The notes: a model not told the origin generated them from the sequence alone. Counted from the stretch's first letter, positions 1 to 14,600 are shown. The stretch: 64,000 nt of DNA from Pomacea canaliculata (GCF_003073045.1 NC_037601.1:4123872-4187871), one strand, 5' to 3'. Made by a program: numbers and translations.

Positions 1-545
1 GCTATTGTGAGATTATTCAAGAGCTGAATGGAGGGTAAGACTTGTCACAGGAGAAGAAGAGACACAGGAGTACAAGACATTGACTGTGTACTACTGGTGT
101 TTTTAGTAGTCTTGTGCATGTTTAGACTTGTCAGATGCTGGATGTGAAAATGCAAGTGTAAACAAAATGGCAGAGTGTTTTGGGTCTACTGAACCTGGGT
201 TAATTACTGTGTAATTCTTAAGTGATGATGACAATTCAAGCCCATTATGTTACAGACAATCTTAGGATTAAGGATGGTGAAAGATCATCCACACTATCCG
301 TGTGCATGTACATTTATGAATGGATTATTAGAGAAATGGTGTGAGAGTGTGTGTGTAAAAATTAGGCCCAAAGTAATAAAAGACTAATACCAGTTTATCT
401 CTCAATGTTGATTGAAAGATAAACGAAAGTCTCATAATTAGTGTGGGTGTGACAAATGGGAAGGACAAGTTTTCTTCAGTAATATGCTACTTCAGATTTG
501 CATGAAAACATGAAACAAACCAAGTATGCACTGTAAAAGACTTAT
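1..545. other. intergenic, nothing recognised
   Basis: AT-rich sequence with no long ORF, no splice-bounded exon and no repeat that I recognise. Confidence 0.5.
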
Positions 546-923
546 TTATTTCAACATATTAACACCTAGTGCCATAGGCTTTGCCACTTTAGAATAAACA
601 TCCCATATTATTGCATCAACCCTTTGCATGATTTGTTTATATCTTGTGAAGGGGTCATCATGATTGTTTAGTGTGGGACGCATTAACAGCACTGCCAGCT
701 CTTTCGAAGCATCTGAAAAGATTTGCATGAACTGAGATGACATTGATTTGTCCACCCCAAAATAAACAACTCCTTTTAGCGGACGCAGCTTAAATGCAGT
801 TTTGCAGTCATAGACTTTTGAAAGAAGACAGCTTGTTTTCCTGCGGCATTGCTGTACATAATTCATGGTTAACAATGTCACAGATGCAGTTTCACAGGCC
901 CCATTGATAACACATTGAGGCAT
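546..923 (-). CDS. small uncharacterised ORF (125 aa), possibly in the 3' UTR of the neighbouring gene
   Basis: An ATG at 923 opens 125 codons ending in TAA at 546-548. An in-frame TAA lies four codons upstream of the ATG with no AG between them, so this reads as a complete ORF rather than the tail of a spliced exon. The product has mixed, protein-like composition with several cysteines and no clear signal peptide or membrane segment. An AATAAA on the minus strand (550-545) overlaps the stop codon. It lies 247 bp downstream of the stop of the six-exon gene on the same strand, so it could be a tiny separate gene, an ORF inside that gene's 3' UTR, or chance. I do not recognise the family. Confidence 0.35.
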   Translation of the reverse strand: MPQCVINGACETASVTLLTMNYVQQCRRKTSCLLSKVYDCKTAFKLRPLKGVVYFGVDKSMSSQFMQIFSDASKELAVLLMRPTLNNHDDPFTRYKQIMQRVDAIIWDVYSKVAKPMALGVNMLK

Positions 924-1169
924 AGAGATGGAATTTTAAACAAAACAACATAATAAAAATAAAACCTGAGTTTGTCTTAATATATTTCACTTAGCATTGT
1001 CTGAAAAATAGAATGTCTAGTCATTAATAATACAGGATGGGCCACTTAAAAAGTAGATCGCCTAATTCAAACTTATAGGAAGTGGGCCACTGTATTAATG
1101 GTTTCTTCGTGGACATGACACATTTGAAACGCAAACCTCAACATTTGATGTGTGTCTGGCTTATTCACA

Positions 1170-2634
1170 TCAAGAATTAGGTCTGGCGGTCCTTGGCCTT
1201 CTAAACACAAACTTTCGTTTCCTGTTGTGTGAAGCCTCCGTCAACGACTCGCGGCGGTTGGAACGTAAGCTTTTCCCGGGCACCAGGCCGTTTCGACTGC
1301 GGAGTCTGGACGGAGGCCTTTTGGCTATAGTTGCCACTTGCTGGGGTTCGATCCCCATGCGTTCAAAGTCTTTAAGAAGACTAGCATTCAAGCTGGCGGC
1401 TGAGAGAGGGCGGAGATCATGGGGGCTTGCCGAAGCCTTGCCGCGGGAGTAAGTGGAGTTGGAAGACTTTGGCCGTCCCAGGAGAATGTTGTTGGCGTTG
1501 ATGAGCTTCGCGTTGTGTCTCTGCTGGCAGGAGTGACACCCTAGAGACACAGGTCGTGGTGGAAGTGGCGGCGGGTTGTCACTTAAGTCCAAAATTCCAC
1601 TTCCGCTTCTGGTCAGTCGCATCCTTTGCTCGTACTTGGTGTCCTGGCACGAGCCAGGGCACAACAGCTGAAAGCATCTGTCACACCGACCTCCACCAGA
1701 GACATTCAGATGCTTCTCTGGGCAGTCTCCAACGCACGCGGCCTGCAGGCACAGTCCACAACACCGTTTGTCTCGAACACGCGCGCTGGTCGCGCGGTTT
1801 TGACCCCCACCAGAAGATGACAACTGCCTCTTGTTCTGCTGTCGGAGTTTTCTTGCCTCCCACTCCTGTGTCACAAGCTGGTACTTCTCCAGTTCCACCA
1901 GACGATTCACCATCCCGACCACGTTCTGCGGCAAGCTAGCCACCAGACCTGGCGACACCTGCTCCCGCCAACTGACGCCATCTTTTGCACATAAACGAAG
2001 GTTGACATTTTCCAAGGAATCAGGTACAGGGGACTTGAATTCGTACGGCGGGAGTTCTACATTCCCCGCGTCAAAATCGAAACGCCGCATGTCCCTCTTG
2101 TCCTGCGGGATGTAAATGGCGTCGAGCTTTTCTGGCCGCAACTGAAAAATATTCTGCGCTGACGGTATCTGACGACGAGCATCGTCCAGGGAGGGTTCAA
2201 ACCCTTCCGCATCGGAGTCGGAGCTATCTCCTTCGTCATCGTCGTCATCTTTCTTGTCAATGTCGCTGTCATTGCCCTGTGCTTCGCCGGAATCGCTCTC
2301 TACCCCGCTGGTCGTGCTGGCGTCGTCGCTGCCTCGCTGCTTGTCGCCTCTGGCCGAGCACTTCCGTTCTGCTCGAGTGATCACCCGGTCACCGTATGCT
2401 GCAGAGGAGGGTCGGAAGTCGTCGACTAGCAGTTGAGACAAAACGCGAGGGGTCAGCGTGTCGTGGTTACCCGGAGTCACGAATGGGGTGTCTGGTCTTG
2501 GCGAAGACGGCGGTCGAGGAAGACGACCCTCCAGTGGATTGTCAGAATGCGGGCTGCCATTCAAGGGGACAGAACATGGCCGTTGAGGTGCGCAGTTTGT
2601 TGTAGTCGTGCTGTGGACGTGTGCAGTTTTTGGC
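1170..2634 (-). CDS. terminal exon of the uncharacterised gene
   Basis: The acceptor is a T-rich tract ending TTTTGAAG|G at 2635. The exon supplies the third base of a split AGG codon and then runs 487 sense codons to TGA. It holds the acidic run (about 2290-2215), the cysteine-rich patch (about 1790-1640) and the polyproline segment (about 1570-1550). GC content is clearly higher than in the flanking introns, as expected of coding sequence. Confidence 0.75.
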
Positions 2635-5600
2635 CTTCAAAACAGAGAAACAAAAAAATACAAGCATTAACAAACAAACAAAAAACAGGTTGACACGATA
2701 TATATAAAAGAAGAAGAAGAAAGAAAACCGTGCAAAGCCTTCCAAAGAATTTAAACGAAATATCTGTTAATTCCAATCAATCCGAAACTATTCATTCGTC
2801 ATATTCAGACCTTTCAGAATTTTTTCTTCGGAAGTGAATTAGAAAAATATAAACTGAGACTTTTCTGTAGTCTTCGTTAATGGGAAGCAATGGCATGGTC
2901 TACTGCAGCGTACCTGGCGCTGACCGGACGACACCTGACGAGCGTCTGTTCTGGAACATCCAGGTGGCGCCACTGACGGGTCTGGAAAGGGAGACGACTT
3001 GCTTGTAACTCATCGTGAAGCTTTTGTATGCCAGGATTTGGCAAAGCTGCTGGAGTCAAACGGTACAATTTTTGCTGCAAAACAAAGAAATAATACAAGA
3101 AAATTCGTTAATAAATTCCGCTTGAAGAGAACTTAAATGAAACCAAGTATAAATAAGGAATATTGCTAAGATCTTACAAGACGAAGTGTTAAGAATTCTT
3201 TGTCTTCACAGTGCTTTGTCTTGGCCCGCTGTCACAGAAAGGATAACCAGAATCGAAAGGACTGTGGTTCAGATCCTGTATTAGGTCACACGTACAAATT
3301 TCTCTTTAGAGCTTTACCTGTTCGCGAGGCTACCCGCCGAATAATTTCTTTGCTTTTTTTCTGTTCATCTTCTCACCCCTCTGAAAAAATTCCTATCAAA
3401 CCACTCAGCTACTTGGCCTTATTGTAAGATCATTCTATCCCAGTCCACTTCAAAATCTGATAACAGAACTCACTGTAAGTTTTCATCTCCCTTTTTTTTT
3501 CCACTCTAACACTGAAGTGACGAAAACGCCAGGTCCATTGTTTACTTCTTCATCATCTAACGGTCATCAAACGCCATATCTGTGCCATTTCGACTCCGGT
3601 TTTTCGTCCGCTAAAAGACGTTTTTCTTGTTTATTTCCTGAAGCGTAATCACAGATCATTGTTCCTGACATTACATCCTTTCTCTGCCTGATAAAGTAAT
3701 GCATGGTTCGTATTACAAGCTTGATATCAATAAGCTGCCTACTTTTTATGCCCTCGATCTTCATTCTCAACCTTGGTGTGAGTGAGAAAATCAGCCACAG
3801 CATAAATTTTCTGTAAAGATTTACAGCAAAGAACATTTAGCCTAAAAGCTGCAGGGGTAGTAAAATGTAACTGGTTCACTGTATCTAGACCATGAGAGTT
3901 AGTTTTCTCTTTCTGCCACCTTTCACCTGGTGGCGGCAGGGAGAGTTTTCTAGTCAAGAACCAGCCTTAAACGACATATATCTCAAATTGTAAGTGAGAG
4001 CAAGTACTCAACACGTGCTTTTACTGATTTCGTACTTATATATTTCCTACATACCTAACGACCACTTGTATACGCCGTGGGCACTACACAATACTTGAGG
4101 GACATAAAACATAACTTTCAATGGTCCCTCTACCCCTACTTTGAACACAACCTCACCTCTGTCTAAGTGCCTAGCTTTCCCCCTCACTACAACCCCCAGG
4201 AGGAGAAACAATTTGCTCCCTGACGGGTGTCGACCACCAGCTCCCACACCAGCGAAGGTCTCTATGGTAACGACTGCTGCGGGTGGCTATCAACAGCCGA
4301 ACACCGGCAACATGAACAATTTATGGACATGGTTCAGTCGCTATCTGATCCAGACTTCACTTCAAGCTCATTCAGGTGGACATCGTACAACATTGAAGTG
4401 AAGTCGATTACGGGTAGACATGAAAAGGGTTCGATATCAGGGTGCTTTACATTGATCGCCGGCTGGGACTGAATGTCATTGCAAGGAGTTTTTGTTAACA
4501 CGGGTACACGTGGAATACCTCTTAGTGCCAATTACTAGCAGCACTTTCAAACTGTGACAGAAAAAAAGGGCAGATTACAAAACAAAGAAACCAACAAACG
4601 TTGGGATACAAAGATAGAAGTAGGAGATGGAGAAAGCAGCTAAAGAGCTTGAAACATTGGAACCTCCCCCACAAGAATCTTTCTTTCTCTGCCTTTCTTG
4701 TACTTTTCCCTTTCCCACCTTTCTACAGTGCTTAGCACGAATTCTTTATAAGCCTGCTTGCTTCTTTCTTTCCTTTTATTCTTTCACCCTTCATTGAGTT
4801 TCTCTACTTCCTTTTCATTGTCTGTTTGACACCTCCCTCCCACTTCACCGACAGGCTCGTGACGAGGTTGAATAAAATTCGACCACTTGAGGGAAGAAAT
4901 ATAGTCTTTACGTAGTCGAGAAAAAAGGATAATCAGTGGTTGAGCAAGAAACTCTGAACTGTAATGAGCTACACAATTCCAGACCTCGCAAAAAGAAGGA
5001 AACACATCATACGAGAATGGCAGTTGTAATTCTGTCTAAAATTCTGTTAAAATTCGTTAAATATTTATAACGCAGCACAAGCTGAAAATACATGCCTCGC
5101 ACCTGTCTACCTTATCCCAGGATCAGTTGGAATAAAGAATAAAAGAATACAACACTAGTGAGCCTAATCAGTACTAAAACACCAGTTACCATCCAAGTTA
5201 AATGAAAATATTCTCAAGAACTCAAGAAACCTCAAGCCATCCATGGTTCTTTCAGCTGAAGCTTGGGATATCTGCCCTAATCTTCATACTGAAAGTACAA
5301 CCTACACACTTCTGGGATATTTTCTGTGTATTTCCTGTAAAGTGCTATTATTAGTAGTAGGAGAGAGAGCACCGAGAACGTTGTCCCCTTAATTAGGAAC
5401 GACAATCAGAAGACTGTGTTGGTGAGTTACCTCTCACGGTGTTTCTATCTACATGTACTTACTTTTCTTTTGCGTTTCCGAAACCTTTTTCTCGAAGCCA
5501 TTTCGAAAGACAACATACACCGGCGACTGCTCAGCCTGAACTCATCGTTAGTATCATTCTTACGGCAAGCGGAGGTGAGGGTGAGGGCCAGGTGAACGCC

Positions 5601-8600
5601 AGGTAGACAACGTCAGGTAACCTCAGGTACCGCGCGTGTGACGTGGCTGTGAAGCTGCTCAGCAGGACAGACGGTGACGACACACACCCAGCTTTACCAG
5701 AAGGAGGCTGCCAAAGTGTGCGAAAATTCTTTCCACAGTTTATTTGTTTGTTTTCGAATTGGATTCTTGCAGTTTTTAGCGACGATGAAAGGAAATATCT
5801 CAGGTGACTCCATCTACATGATTAACTGTTACCGTTTGCTTTTCTAAACGTCAGGTCAGCACTTACTAACACAAGAACCCTGGATGGACGTACAGTTTCT
5901 CTCTGTCCCCCCCTCAACTTTCTTACCGTCCTGTGAGGGGGAGGGGGGTTCCTTCTCCCAAAGGTCCCCACAAGGTACAAAAAGAGTGAATGACTGACCC
6001 ACCGTGCCCAAAGCAGCCGGGGGAGGGTTTACACAAGGTCTGCGCTACCTTGGGTCCTGTTACCCATGTGCAGTCTCGGGTGGCAAGATAAAAAAGAAGT
6101 CTATCAGATATAAGAAGACACAACAGGGGCTAAGGGAAGGCCTAACAGCGGATAACTCGTGGGTCTGAGTACAATTCATGCTTCGGTGAATCGTAACTAA
6201 CTTACAAAACCTGGGTGGGAGGGTCTTTTAGCTGGCGAAATGTTTGCTTCTAAAAAATGTACAGTTGGACAATTCTCGCAGTTTCTAAACTAATACAGAT
6301 TACAACCATTAATTTGCTGAAATGACGAATTTCCGTTTGTGTTTAATTAATCTGTATAAAGTTGGGGTTTTTTTTTTTCAATCTTTCTTCTGTAATCATA
6401 ATCATACCTGAAAAGAACGGAATGTTTACAATATTTACTGAGCCAGTAAGGGTTCTTCTATGTCATAGTTAACAAATAAAATTCTGTCAGTAGCTCTCCT
6501 TGGACATCTACATCCCTCCTTGAAGCAGTGCTCTCATCTACTAAAACTAATTTTGACAGAAATACGACGGAAAGTGAAGCTAATACATTATATTGACACT
6601 TGAATTCAGAGTACACAAGTGTGTACAGAGCTATCTACAACTTCTCTTCCAGTGACAGGAGTAAAAGAATATCTCTCGTTTTAGACTTCATCTTTACATA
6701 GTTGTACACCCCCGCCCTCTCCCTCCATCTCCCTATAGGGCGTCGAGGGTGTTGCTAAGCTGGTGGTGGTGTTATCTGGCGACACCTGGGGAGACAATGG
6801 GAGGACTGACAGACGGCCGTCTGGATGTTGCTGGACTGCTGGCTAATTGTTGCCTCGTGCTGAGAGCTGTTGGCACAACACATCAGAAACATCGCCCACA
6901 CACGCCAGGTATCGACTGAAAGGTTCGAACCCACAACATCCAGTTCTCACTGTTGCTATGACAGGCCAATATGTCACCATCAGCTGCATGTGAAATAGAT
7001 CTTCCAGTTTATCCCAATTTTTTTATTATTTTGCAACAGGTGTCTGAAAAAGCAAATTTTAAAAAGTTAGACGAGCCTGAGAGGAAACACCTGCTTACCT
7101 CGACAGGAGACTTCCTGAGCTTGTTCTTCAAGTCGTTGCTGACATCCCGCACTTGTTCAGTAAGTCTCCTGAACTCCACCTGTCAACAACACCGATAACA
7201 GCAGATAAAACAATGCATTCCTTGGTGTCTGTTTTCTCTGCACTCTACCTCAGGTAATCTCATACATGAGTAACATCTCCACAACCTCAAAACCCTGCAT
7301 TAACAACTGAGCATGCGAATGTCTTTGGTAATGAAAGTATTTTTACTAGAATAATCAAGGTTTTAGTTAAGTTTATCTAAAATTCTTCTTAGAGTAATTG
7401 AACATCAAACAATAACTCGCCTCAGACATTTTCCATGGAGCGGAAGGGTTTAAAGATAAGTGGTTCTGCAAACATCTGAAGTGCATTTATCGTTTTAGAA
7501 CTATATGTTTAAATAAATACGCCTCATTTGTCATCCCCAAAGTTTCCTTTTTAAATTATTTTAAAGCAGTTTGCTTTATCTACATGATTTGCTAGGGTGT
7601 ATTTGTTTTTTTAATACTTAACTCTAAACGAGAACAAAATTTGTGAGCAACAGTGTACAGAAAAATTTAAAAAAAAAAAGATTTTACTACAACTCTGAGA
7701 GTATTATTTATAGCTTAACTTTTTTTTAACAAAATAAAGTAACTGCGTTTGTAAAGCGCGCAGTGTAAGCCAGCCTTTAGTGCGCAGTGTAAGCCGACCT
7801 TTAGCCAAGCACAGACGTCACGCAAGACGGCGAATAAATACATTGAAAACATGTTTCAACGACTCAACGACTCTGTGCTGACGTCAGTCGTTGTCTACAC
7901 CGTCTGTCCGACAACGACAAGGCGCCAGTCATTGCCAAGGCACAGAAAAACAACAGCGACAACATTGCGACTCCATGCTCACAGCACGACAACTCCTCTC
8001 ACGCAAAGAACCATAATTCAAGTTTTGAAAACCTCAAAGGCGTTACTCACAAGTCCCTTCGTGCAGCAGCCCTCAACATACATGCTTGCTTCATTGAGTT
8101 CACCTTTTGTTAATTAACTCGTCTGATGAATCCTGTCTGCTGTACTCGTGTCTACTCCACAGGAAGTCACTGAGCGAATGCGGATATAAACATGTAGGAG
8201 ACCGGCCACCCCGTCAGTAACGGGTAGTCTCAGGGGAGTGCGACGACACTGCTAGGCACCCAGTGAAAGTGAAGACAGATCAAACAAAGTCAGGTATATC
8301 CTGCGGGGGCGGGTGGATGGAGTGCACTCAAACAATCAGGTGTACGTCTATATACCCATGCGAAACCTTCTGTAGGCTCTATACACCCCCTGGCCACCCG
8401 ATCTGAAATTATCGAGTGGAAATGTCAGTCAGGGTGGTATTCGTATTCAACAATACTTTCCCACTCTGGCAATACTGAGGAATGTCGTGTAATGTCCAAA
8501 CATGAGCAGCCTGGGCACACTCACCCTGCTGAATATGTAGCCTGGGTTCGGATCCCAGTACAAGAGGTAAAAAGGAAATAACCATAGAGGTATGTGTAGC

Positions 8601-11600
8601 TCCATGATACTGCCTCTCATCTACAAATAACATACATCGTTCTCATGAGATGAAAGGTCATGTGATATAGTCAGGGGGTCAGGAGCTGGAACCCGTGTTC
8701 TCTCTACCTTGTATTTCCATTATACTTGTTCACCTTAACTCAGACTTTAGTTGTTTGTAACACTACGGTTATATTATTATTCTATAATTATCGTTTTTAT
8801 TATCAGGGATTGAAGGGAAGCAGTCCTCAAGAGTTTGGACAACTAGTGAAGAAGAGACGCCATTTCCTTGTGAAGCAGTGAGTATAGCAATCTTCGTCTG
8901 ATCTTGGAAATTATTTCTGGTGTCCAGCAACACAAGAGCCCGGTGTAAGTCTTATAGTTCTCTATCAGGTATATATATATATTCCCGACAAAGTTTTGTC
9001 TCAAAGAGATAATACACACAGCTATGACACCAACTCCGCAATAAACCCGTCTAGTAATAAAAACAAATTTCATATTTTCGAAAATGTTCAGAATACATCT
9101 ATTCCTGATTTTTTTTTTTTTTTTTTTTTTTTTCGCTTATCTGCGTCCTAACCGACCTGCGGATACTCTTGACGTTTGTTAATTTTTCGTGATTGTTTAC
9201 TTAAATGTATTTTACTTCATTCAGCTTATCTTATAAAAGGATAAATGCAGGTACAGTGCGATATACCTGCCAGAGACAAAGGGTTACAAAGAACATTTCA
9301 ACAGAACACAGCCCATGGGGGACTTCTTTGATGTCGACTGAGTGTCGGTCTCTATGGGGAGGCGGTATTGTCCCCCGCCTGACAAGTGGGAGCAGGCCAA
9401 GCCCTGAGACGTGTTGCATAGGCGTAGCGAATCGAGCGAAGCTAGCCAATCTAGCCGGAAGTGTAAAGAGCGCGCCCCTACAAGCTAGCGAACCTAGACC
9501 CCTAGCGTAGCAAAGCTAGCGGCCTTTGGAGGTCCTACGCTTGCTATTCAAAATGGCCGACATCGTTGTCGCTTTCAAGTTTGCAGATGAGAGTTTCTTT
9601 GATGCTCCCGTTAAAAAGGAGTATTGGACCGGATACAAAGTGGTAAGTATCTTTTAATGATAAGTAATAAAATACTCTATTATTTATGTGGAAACATATT
9701 TATTTGTGTAGCGGGAGCAATTTTAGACAATGTGTAGTCGGATTGGCGTTTGCCGGGTACGAGCTTTACGATTAAGGCCGTGTACAAAGTGGTGTCTTTT
9801 AGCGATTGCTATTTAAAATACCCTATTATCAAGGTTGACAAAATATTCACATGTTTAGCGAGAGTAATTTTATAACAACTTGTAGCCCCGACAGTATCCT
9901 CCAATCTGCAGTCTCCGCGTGTACCGGCTTCTTGTGTGTGTGTTTTAATTTTCTGCTTTCTAGTTCCAAAATTTATTATCTCAAGTTATGAAAGGCTGAA
10001 GGTGGTGATAAAGGTAATTTTTCAGTGTTATAAATGCATGAAGAGCTGTTATAATGGAAGGCTTTAATTATTTTCACAAATAACCCAGCTATGAAAATAT
10101 TGTGCACATTATTGAACTATCCTTCCAACAGAATAAATAGTACAACTACCCTATTCTTTGATGTTTAGAATCAAAGCTTTAAGTTTGAATCTGATACTGT
10201 TGCATTTACTAAACATATCACTATGTTATTCTGGTTTTTATTTTCCTGTTTTTTATTCCTGATTAATTGATTCATATTTAACAGAAATGAATGTGGGAAA
10301 TCAATGGACCAAGGGGGCAGTACTTTTCCTCATGGACACTTATGCCGAACATAAGGAACAATTTGCAATTCCAACTTGAAAATAGAGGTATGGAAGAGGA
10401 TTGCTTCGGAAATGGCAGCCTCAGGATGCCACTTTGCTCCAGCAGCACTTGAGAAAAAAATGGAGCAATATGAAAATATGGTGAGTTCCTACAAAATCAT
10501 TGGCTTTCTGTCTTAGAGTGCAACATTTTTCCATAGATCTGAGAAACAAAACATCGCAGGTTTTTAAGGTTGTGCAAGTTCTTATTTATTTGTTGACCAC
10601 AATTCATTCATTTAGCCTGTAAACAAGACCCCACCAGTATCAACCAAGCTTTAGTAGAGATTTTTTGGTAGCTGTGTGAAATTAGTCTGGATACATAATG
10701 ATATGTAAGCATATTTGGTACTTGTATCCCAACAGGTACAAAGCTATATTAGATTTCAACAAGAAAACGGGCCAGGGAAGATCACGATGGAATTTCTATT
10801 CCAGAATGGCTGAAATCTTGGAAGGAGACCTTTGTTCATCCACCACTGACATCATCATCACTGGGGAGTGTAAAAGGTGAGTGAACCATTTAATATATAA
10901 ATAAGCAAGTAAAGCATAATTTTAGTATAGCCATATTTAGTAAAACATTTGACAGTTCAACTATTAATTGTTTAATGCTTCTTTTCCTACAGGTATTTGG
11001 GGAGGGTAGTGACAAAAGTCTGTTCTGCCACAAAGAGATGAGTCTAGATATGTAAAAAGCTCAGTTAGGAACTTTTTGTATTCATGCACTGTTCCAGCAA
11101 GAGCAGTTATCATGGGCATACAGGATAGACATATTTGGGTTTTCCATGCCATATATTGGTCATAATTCATTAATATTTTATTTTTCAGTAAACACTCTCT
11201 CCGAGATCTCCAATACCCAGCAATGTGCCACCCTACAAAGAAGCAAGAACAGCAAGGAATGTCTCAGGAGACTCCTCACTCTCCCAGTATCGTTATTAGT
11301 ACGACCCTACTGAATAAAGAATATTGTCAGTGTCTTGATTTTAGTACTAAATAAAAAAACTTACACGCCCTTACAAATGGTTTTTTTTTTTTCACTGTGA
11401 CCGTTAAAAACCAAAAATCCTGATTTACTGATAATCATGTACACAATGAAGCACACTTGTTTCTACCATGAATTAGTAAAATCAAATGAAAATTTATTAT
11501 ATGATAAACACATTACATGATAATCAAATGAGAAATTATAACTGGAAAAGTGTTGCATCAAAGCTAAACACGAAAAGTGACACTCTAGTTCATTTGAAAA

Positions 11601-14600
11601 GCACAGAACATGACATGCATCTGGTGACAAAGCAAATTATTAAGGATGGTGACAGGAATTAAACACACGCACACTCCTCAATTTACACGAATAAAAACAA
11701 ATCATAGTGGTGATGCAAATGCAAGAGATATGTATAAAAAAATTCAAATTATGCAATGGAAATAATAAAGGTTGCTGGGAGAGAACTGTACACAGTGATG
11801 AAAAATACACAGCCATATGGTGTATGACAATACTTTGCTGCTGCTGTGTCAACTTCAGTATGTAGACAACATATAAGCACAACTGCAAAATCACACCAAT
11901 CATAAATATAAATGCACATAGATAATATATGCACATGGTGGACAACTTATTAATGATGGTGACACAAAGACATGTAGACTCAATTTGCATGGGGAAAGAA
12001 ATTATGGGTGTTGATACAAATGCAAGAGATATTTATGCAAAATATTCAAATTATATAATGAAATAATAAATGTTGGTGGAAGAGAAAAGCAGACACTGAT
12101 GATGGATGCTTTGCTATAGACGTGGTATGGCAAATATAGGTGAATATATTCTGGAGGGTGATTTTTGGTGCCAGTAACACAAGGTGGCAAGCAGCTTTGT
12201 TCTATTGTTGAACCACGTTGCTGTGGCAGATGAGGCTCAATCCAAGCCTGGAGAGCCTGAAAAAATTTCACAAAAGATCTCTATGAAAGTTTGTGTTTAT
12301 TGTGTGTGAGAGCATTATTATAGATATGTGTAGTGGATACATTTATGCATATATAATATATCTTGGACGTTCACATTCCTTAAAATTGATTTGGCATTTT
12401 ATTTATATTCATTAAGTTTTATTACATTTTACTTTATTTTATTACGTTAACTTACATCAAAGGCGTCCGGCAACATTCGAAGTGAGATTTTGAACTGGTA
12501 TGGTCAAGTATCCTGGAACGATGACTTCGACGAAACCGATCATGTGGGCATTGGAATTTTCAATTATTGTCCTGATTTACTTTCAGTGGACAGATGGGCG
12601 CAAAGCTCGATATTTATTTGCGACGGGTTGGCCACAGCATGGCGGGGTGTAGCTTGCAAAACAAAGACTTCACTCAAACTCGCCGTAAGTCGGCCATCTT
12701 GAAACTCTGGCTTCCGGCTACACTGCGTTGCACAGGGACCGCTAGCTTTCGCTAACCCCTAGATTCGCTAGGCTAGCTTCGCTCGATTCGCTACGTGCTA
12801 TGCAACACGCCACTGATCAACGCAGTGTAAGCCGCCATGATACCCCACCCCAACCCCAGCCGACCTCCAACCCCACCTGACCCTCACCCCCACCCGATCT
12901 CGAGCCGCCAGCCCTCCCAGTCGCGCCTATCTTCAACACTGATTGTCCGGGATAAATATACAGCAGGGGTAGGCTGTTGTGAGGTCTACACCGGCACACA
13001 GTGGCAAACCATGTCTTCATACATGTAAGAGTTGATTCCATAGAGTCCATATGTGTGGCCTCCTCCTCCTCCTCCTCCTCCTCCTCCTCATCCTCATCAT
13101 CATCATCAATCATCATCATCATCATCACTTTATTACCTGTTCTGCACATTACAGTTCCTGTCTACCGAGTTCCAGTTCTCGGCGTGTGGTTCAAGTCTCA
13201 GGACACTGGGGACCGCAGTCGTCACGATTCAAAACTCTTTTCATGTTCAAAGACCGCGAATATTTTCCACATTAATGACGAACTGCTGGGTTATTGTTTG
13301 ACTGTCTTTTTTATAATCAGTCGAGCGTGAAACCAGACTACTGCTTGTCTGAATAGATAATGTTCTTGCTTCCCACGGAAATAAGGTCCTCGGTCTCCAA
13401 GGGGAGGAAATATGTTAACACAAACACTCCTAATTAGTACTCTATACCCTACAAAATTCTTGTTTATCAATCATTGCACACCTTACTGCATATGTTCGTA
13501 CAAGTGTAAATATCGAGATATATGTACGTGCACAAATAAATATAGATATATTCGTACATATATAAATATAGAGAGAAGGAAAGATGGCTCGAAATGTCAA
13601 GAGAAAAAGTTTACAAGAAGGTTTGATGCTGACAGGCAACAGTAAACTCGTTTCCCAATAAAAATGTTTGACAAACTTTAATACTGCGATTTCCGTGACA
13701 TTGAAGCAGAAGCATTCATGTGTTCAACATTTCACTATTTCTTTGAAAACCAATATTAAACCATGTTAATGCGTGCATGGAACATGGAAGGATGTAACAA
13801 TTACAATCTAATTATCGAATCATAATTATAACATTGAGAGCTGTACTGTACTTACTTTTGTCAGCCTATAGAACTTGCTCTCTGAAAAATAAGGAAGCAT
13901 TTGTGAATGAATGGGTGTGAATAGAAGAAAGTGGACTGACAACACAGAGAGACAGGTGATCATAAAGAGCACAACATTAATTTTAATTAAGACAGTCCAA
14001 ACGAATCTCAATAAACAGTAAATGTCAAATTTTATTAAAGCTTTTTTTCCATAACCATCTAAACAAGGATACCAGTATTGTTTGCACATCCGTTTCTATG
14101 GTTAGAGTTGCTTCACAACCGAAGTCATTTTGAAGGAAGTAGGAGTTGATGTCAAAAACAGAAAGAAAAAAAGGAGGAATAGAAATAAAATGCGTGTACA
14201 TCACGCCTGACCACATTCATAACTCGGGGAAACACGGAGAAAGTTCACGACCTTTTCTCGGTGACTGGCGAAGTGGTAATCAATAGGAGCGATGATCGAT
14301 GTGGGGTGTGGGGTGGGGTGGGATTGAACAATGCTTGCGCAACGCTTCATAAATTATTAGTGAATATGATGGTTAGAGCGAAAGCAGACGGAAATGTCCA
14401 CATGCGTTAAATCATTTTGGTCTCAACCAATATTTGCTTGTCGAGGGGATTAGGTGAAAGCCTCAATCCTGCCACGACGATGTCTTTTACCTTGGGGTCA
14501 TTGGACACCATCTCCATCCCGTTGTGTGCATGTGCGGGTGTTTGTGTGTGTGTGTGTGTCAGTGTGTGTGTGAACATTTCTTTACCTTATATGGCACTTG

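Larger units (their letters stand above)
9408..12811 (+). mobile_element. degenerate PIF/Harbinger-like DNA transposon
   Basis: Long imperfect inverted termini bound the element. The left end (9408-9563) and the reverse complement of the right end (12811-12689) both read CGTGTTGCATAG, then GTAGCGAATCGAGCGAAGCT, then CTAGC-rich sequence, and end inward in TTCAARATGGCCGAC. Inside is a broken Myb/SANT-like gene, the accessory protein typical of Harbinger elements. No DDE transposase ORF remains in the 3.4 kb. The target duplication is not clear: CTGA occurs at both outer flanks but not exactly in register, and Harbinger normally makes 3-bp duplications. The superfamily call rests on the Myb-like gene and the terminus, so it is moderate. 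Confidence 0.65.

Noticed and set aside
1021..1100. TACAGGATGGGCCACTTAAA and a nearby AGTGGGCCACTGTA, resembling transposon ends
   Set aside because: Only a short palindromic pair with no element between and no clear target duplication.
1556..1939. Plus-strand ORFs over the last exon of the uncharacterised gene
   Set aside because: Antisense shadows of a GC-rich coding exon. The sense frame is 488 codons and fits the splice phases.
12817..13301. Overlapping ORFs rich in Pro, His, Ser or Glu on both strands
   Set aside because: All derive from the CCT/ATC tract and its C-rich flank.
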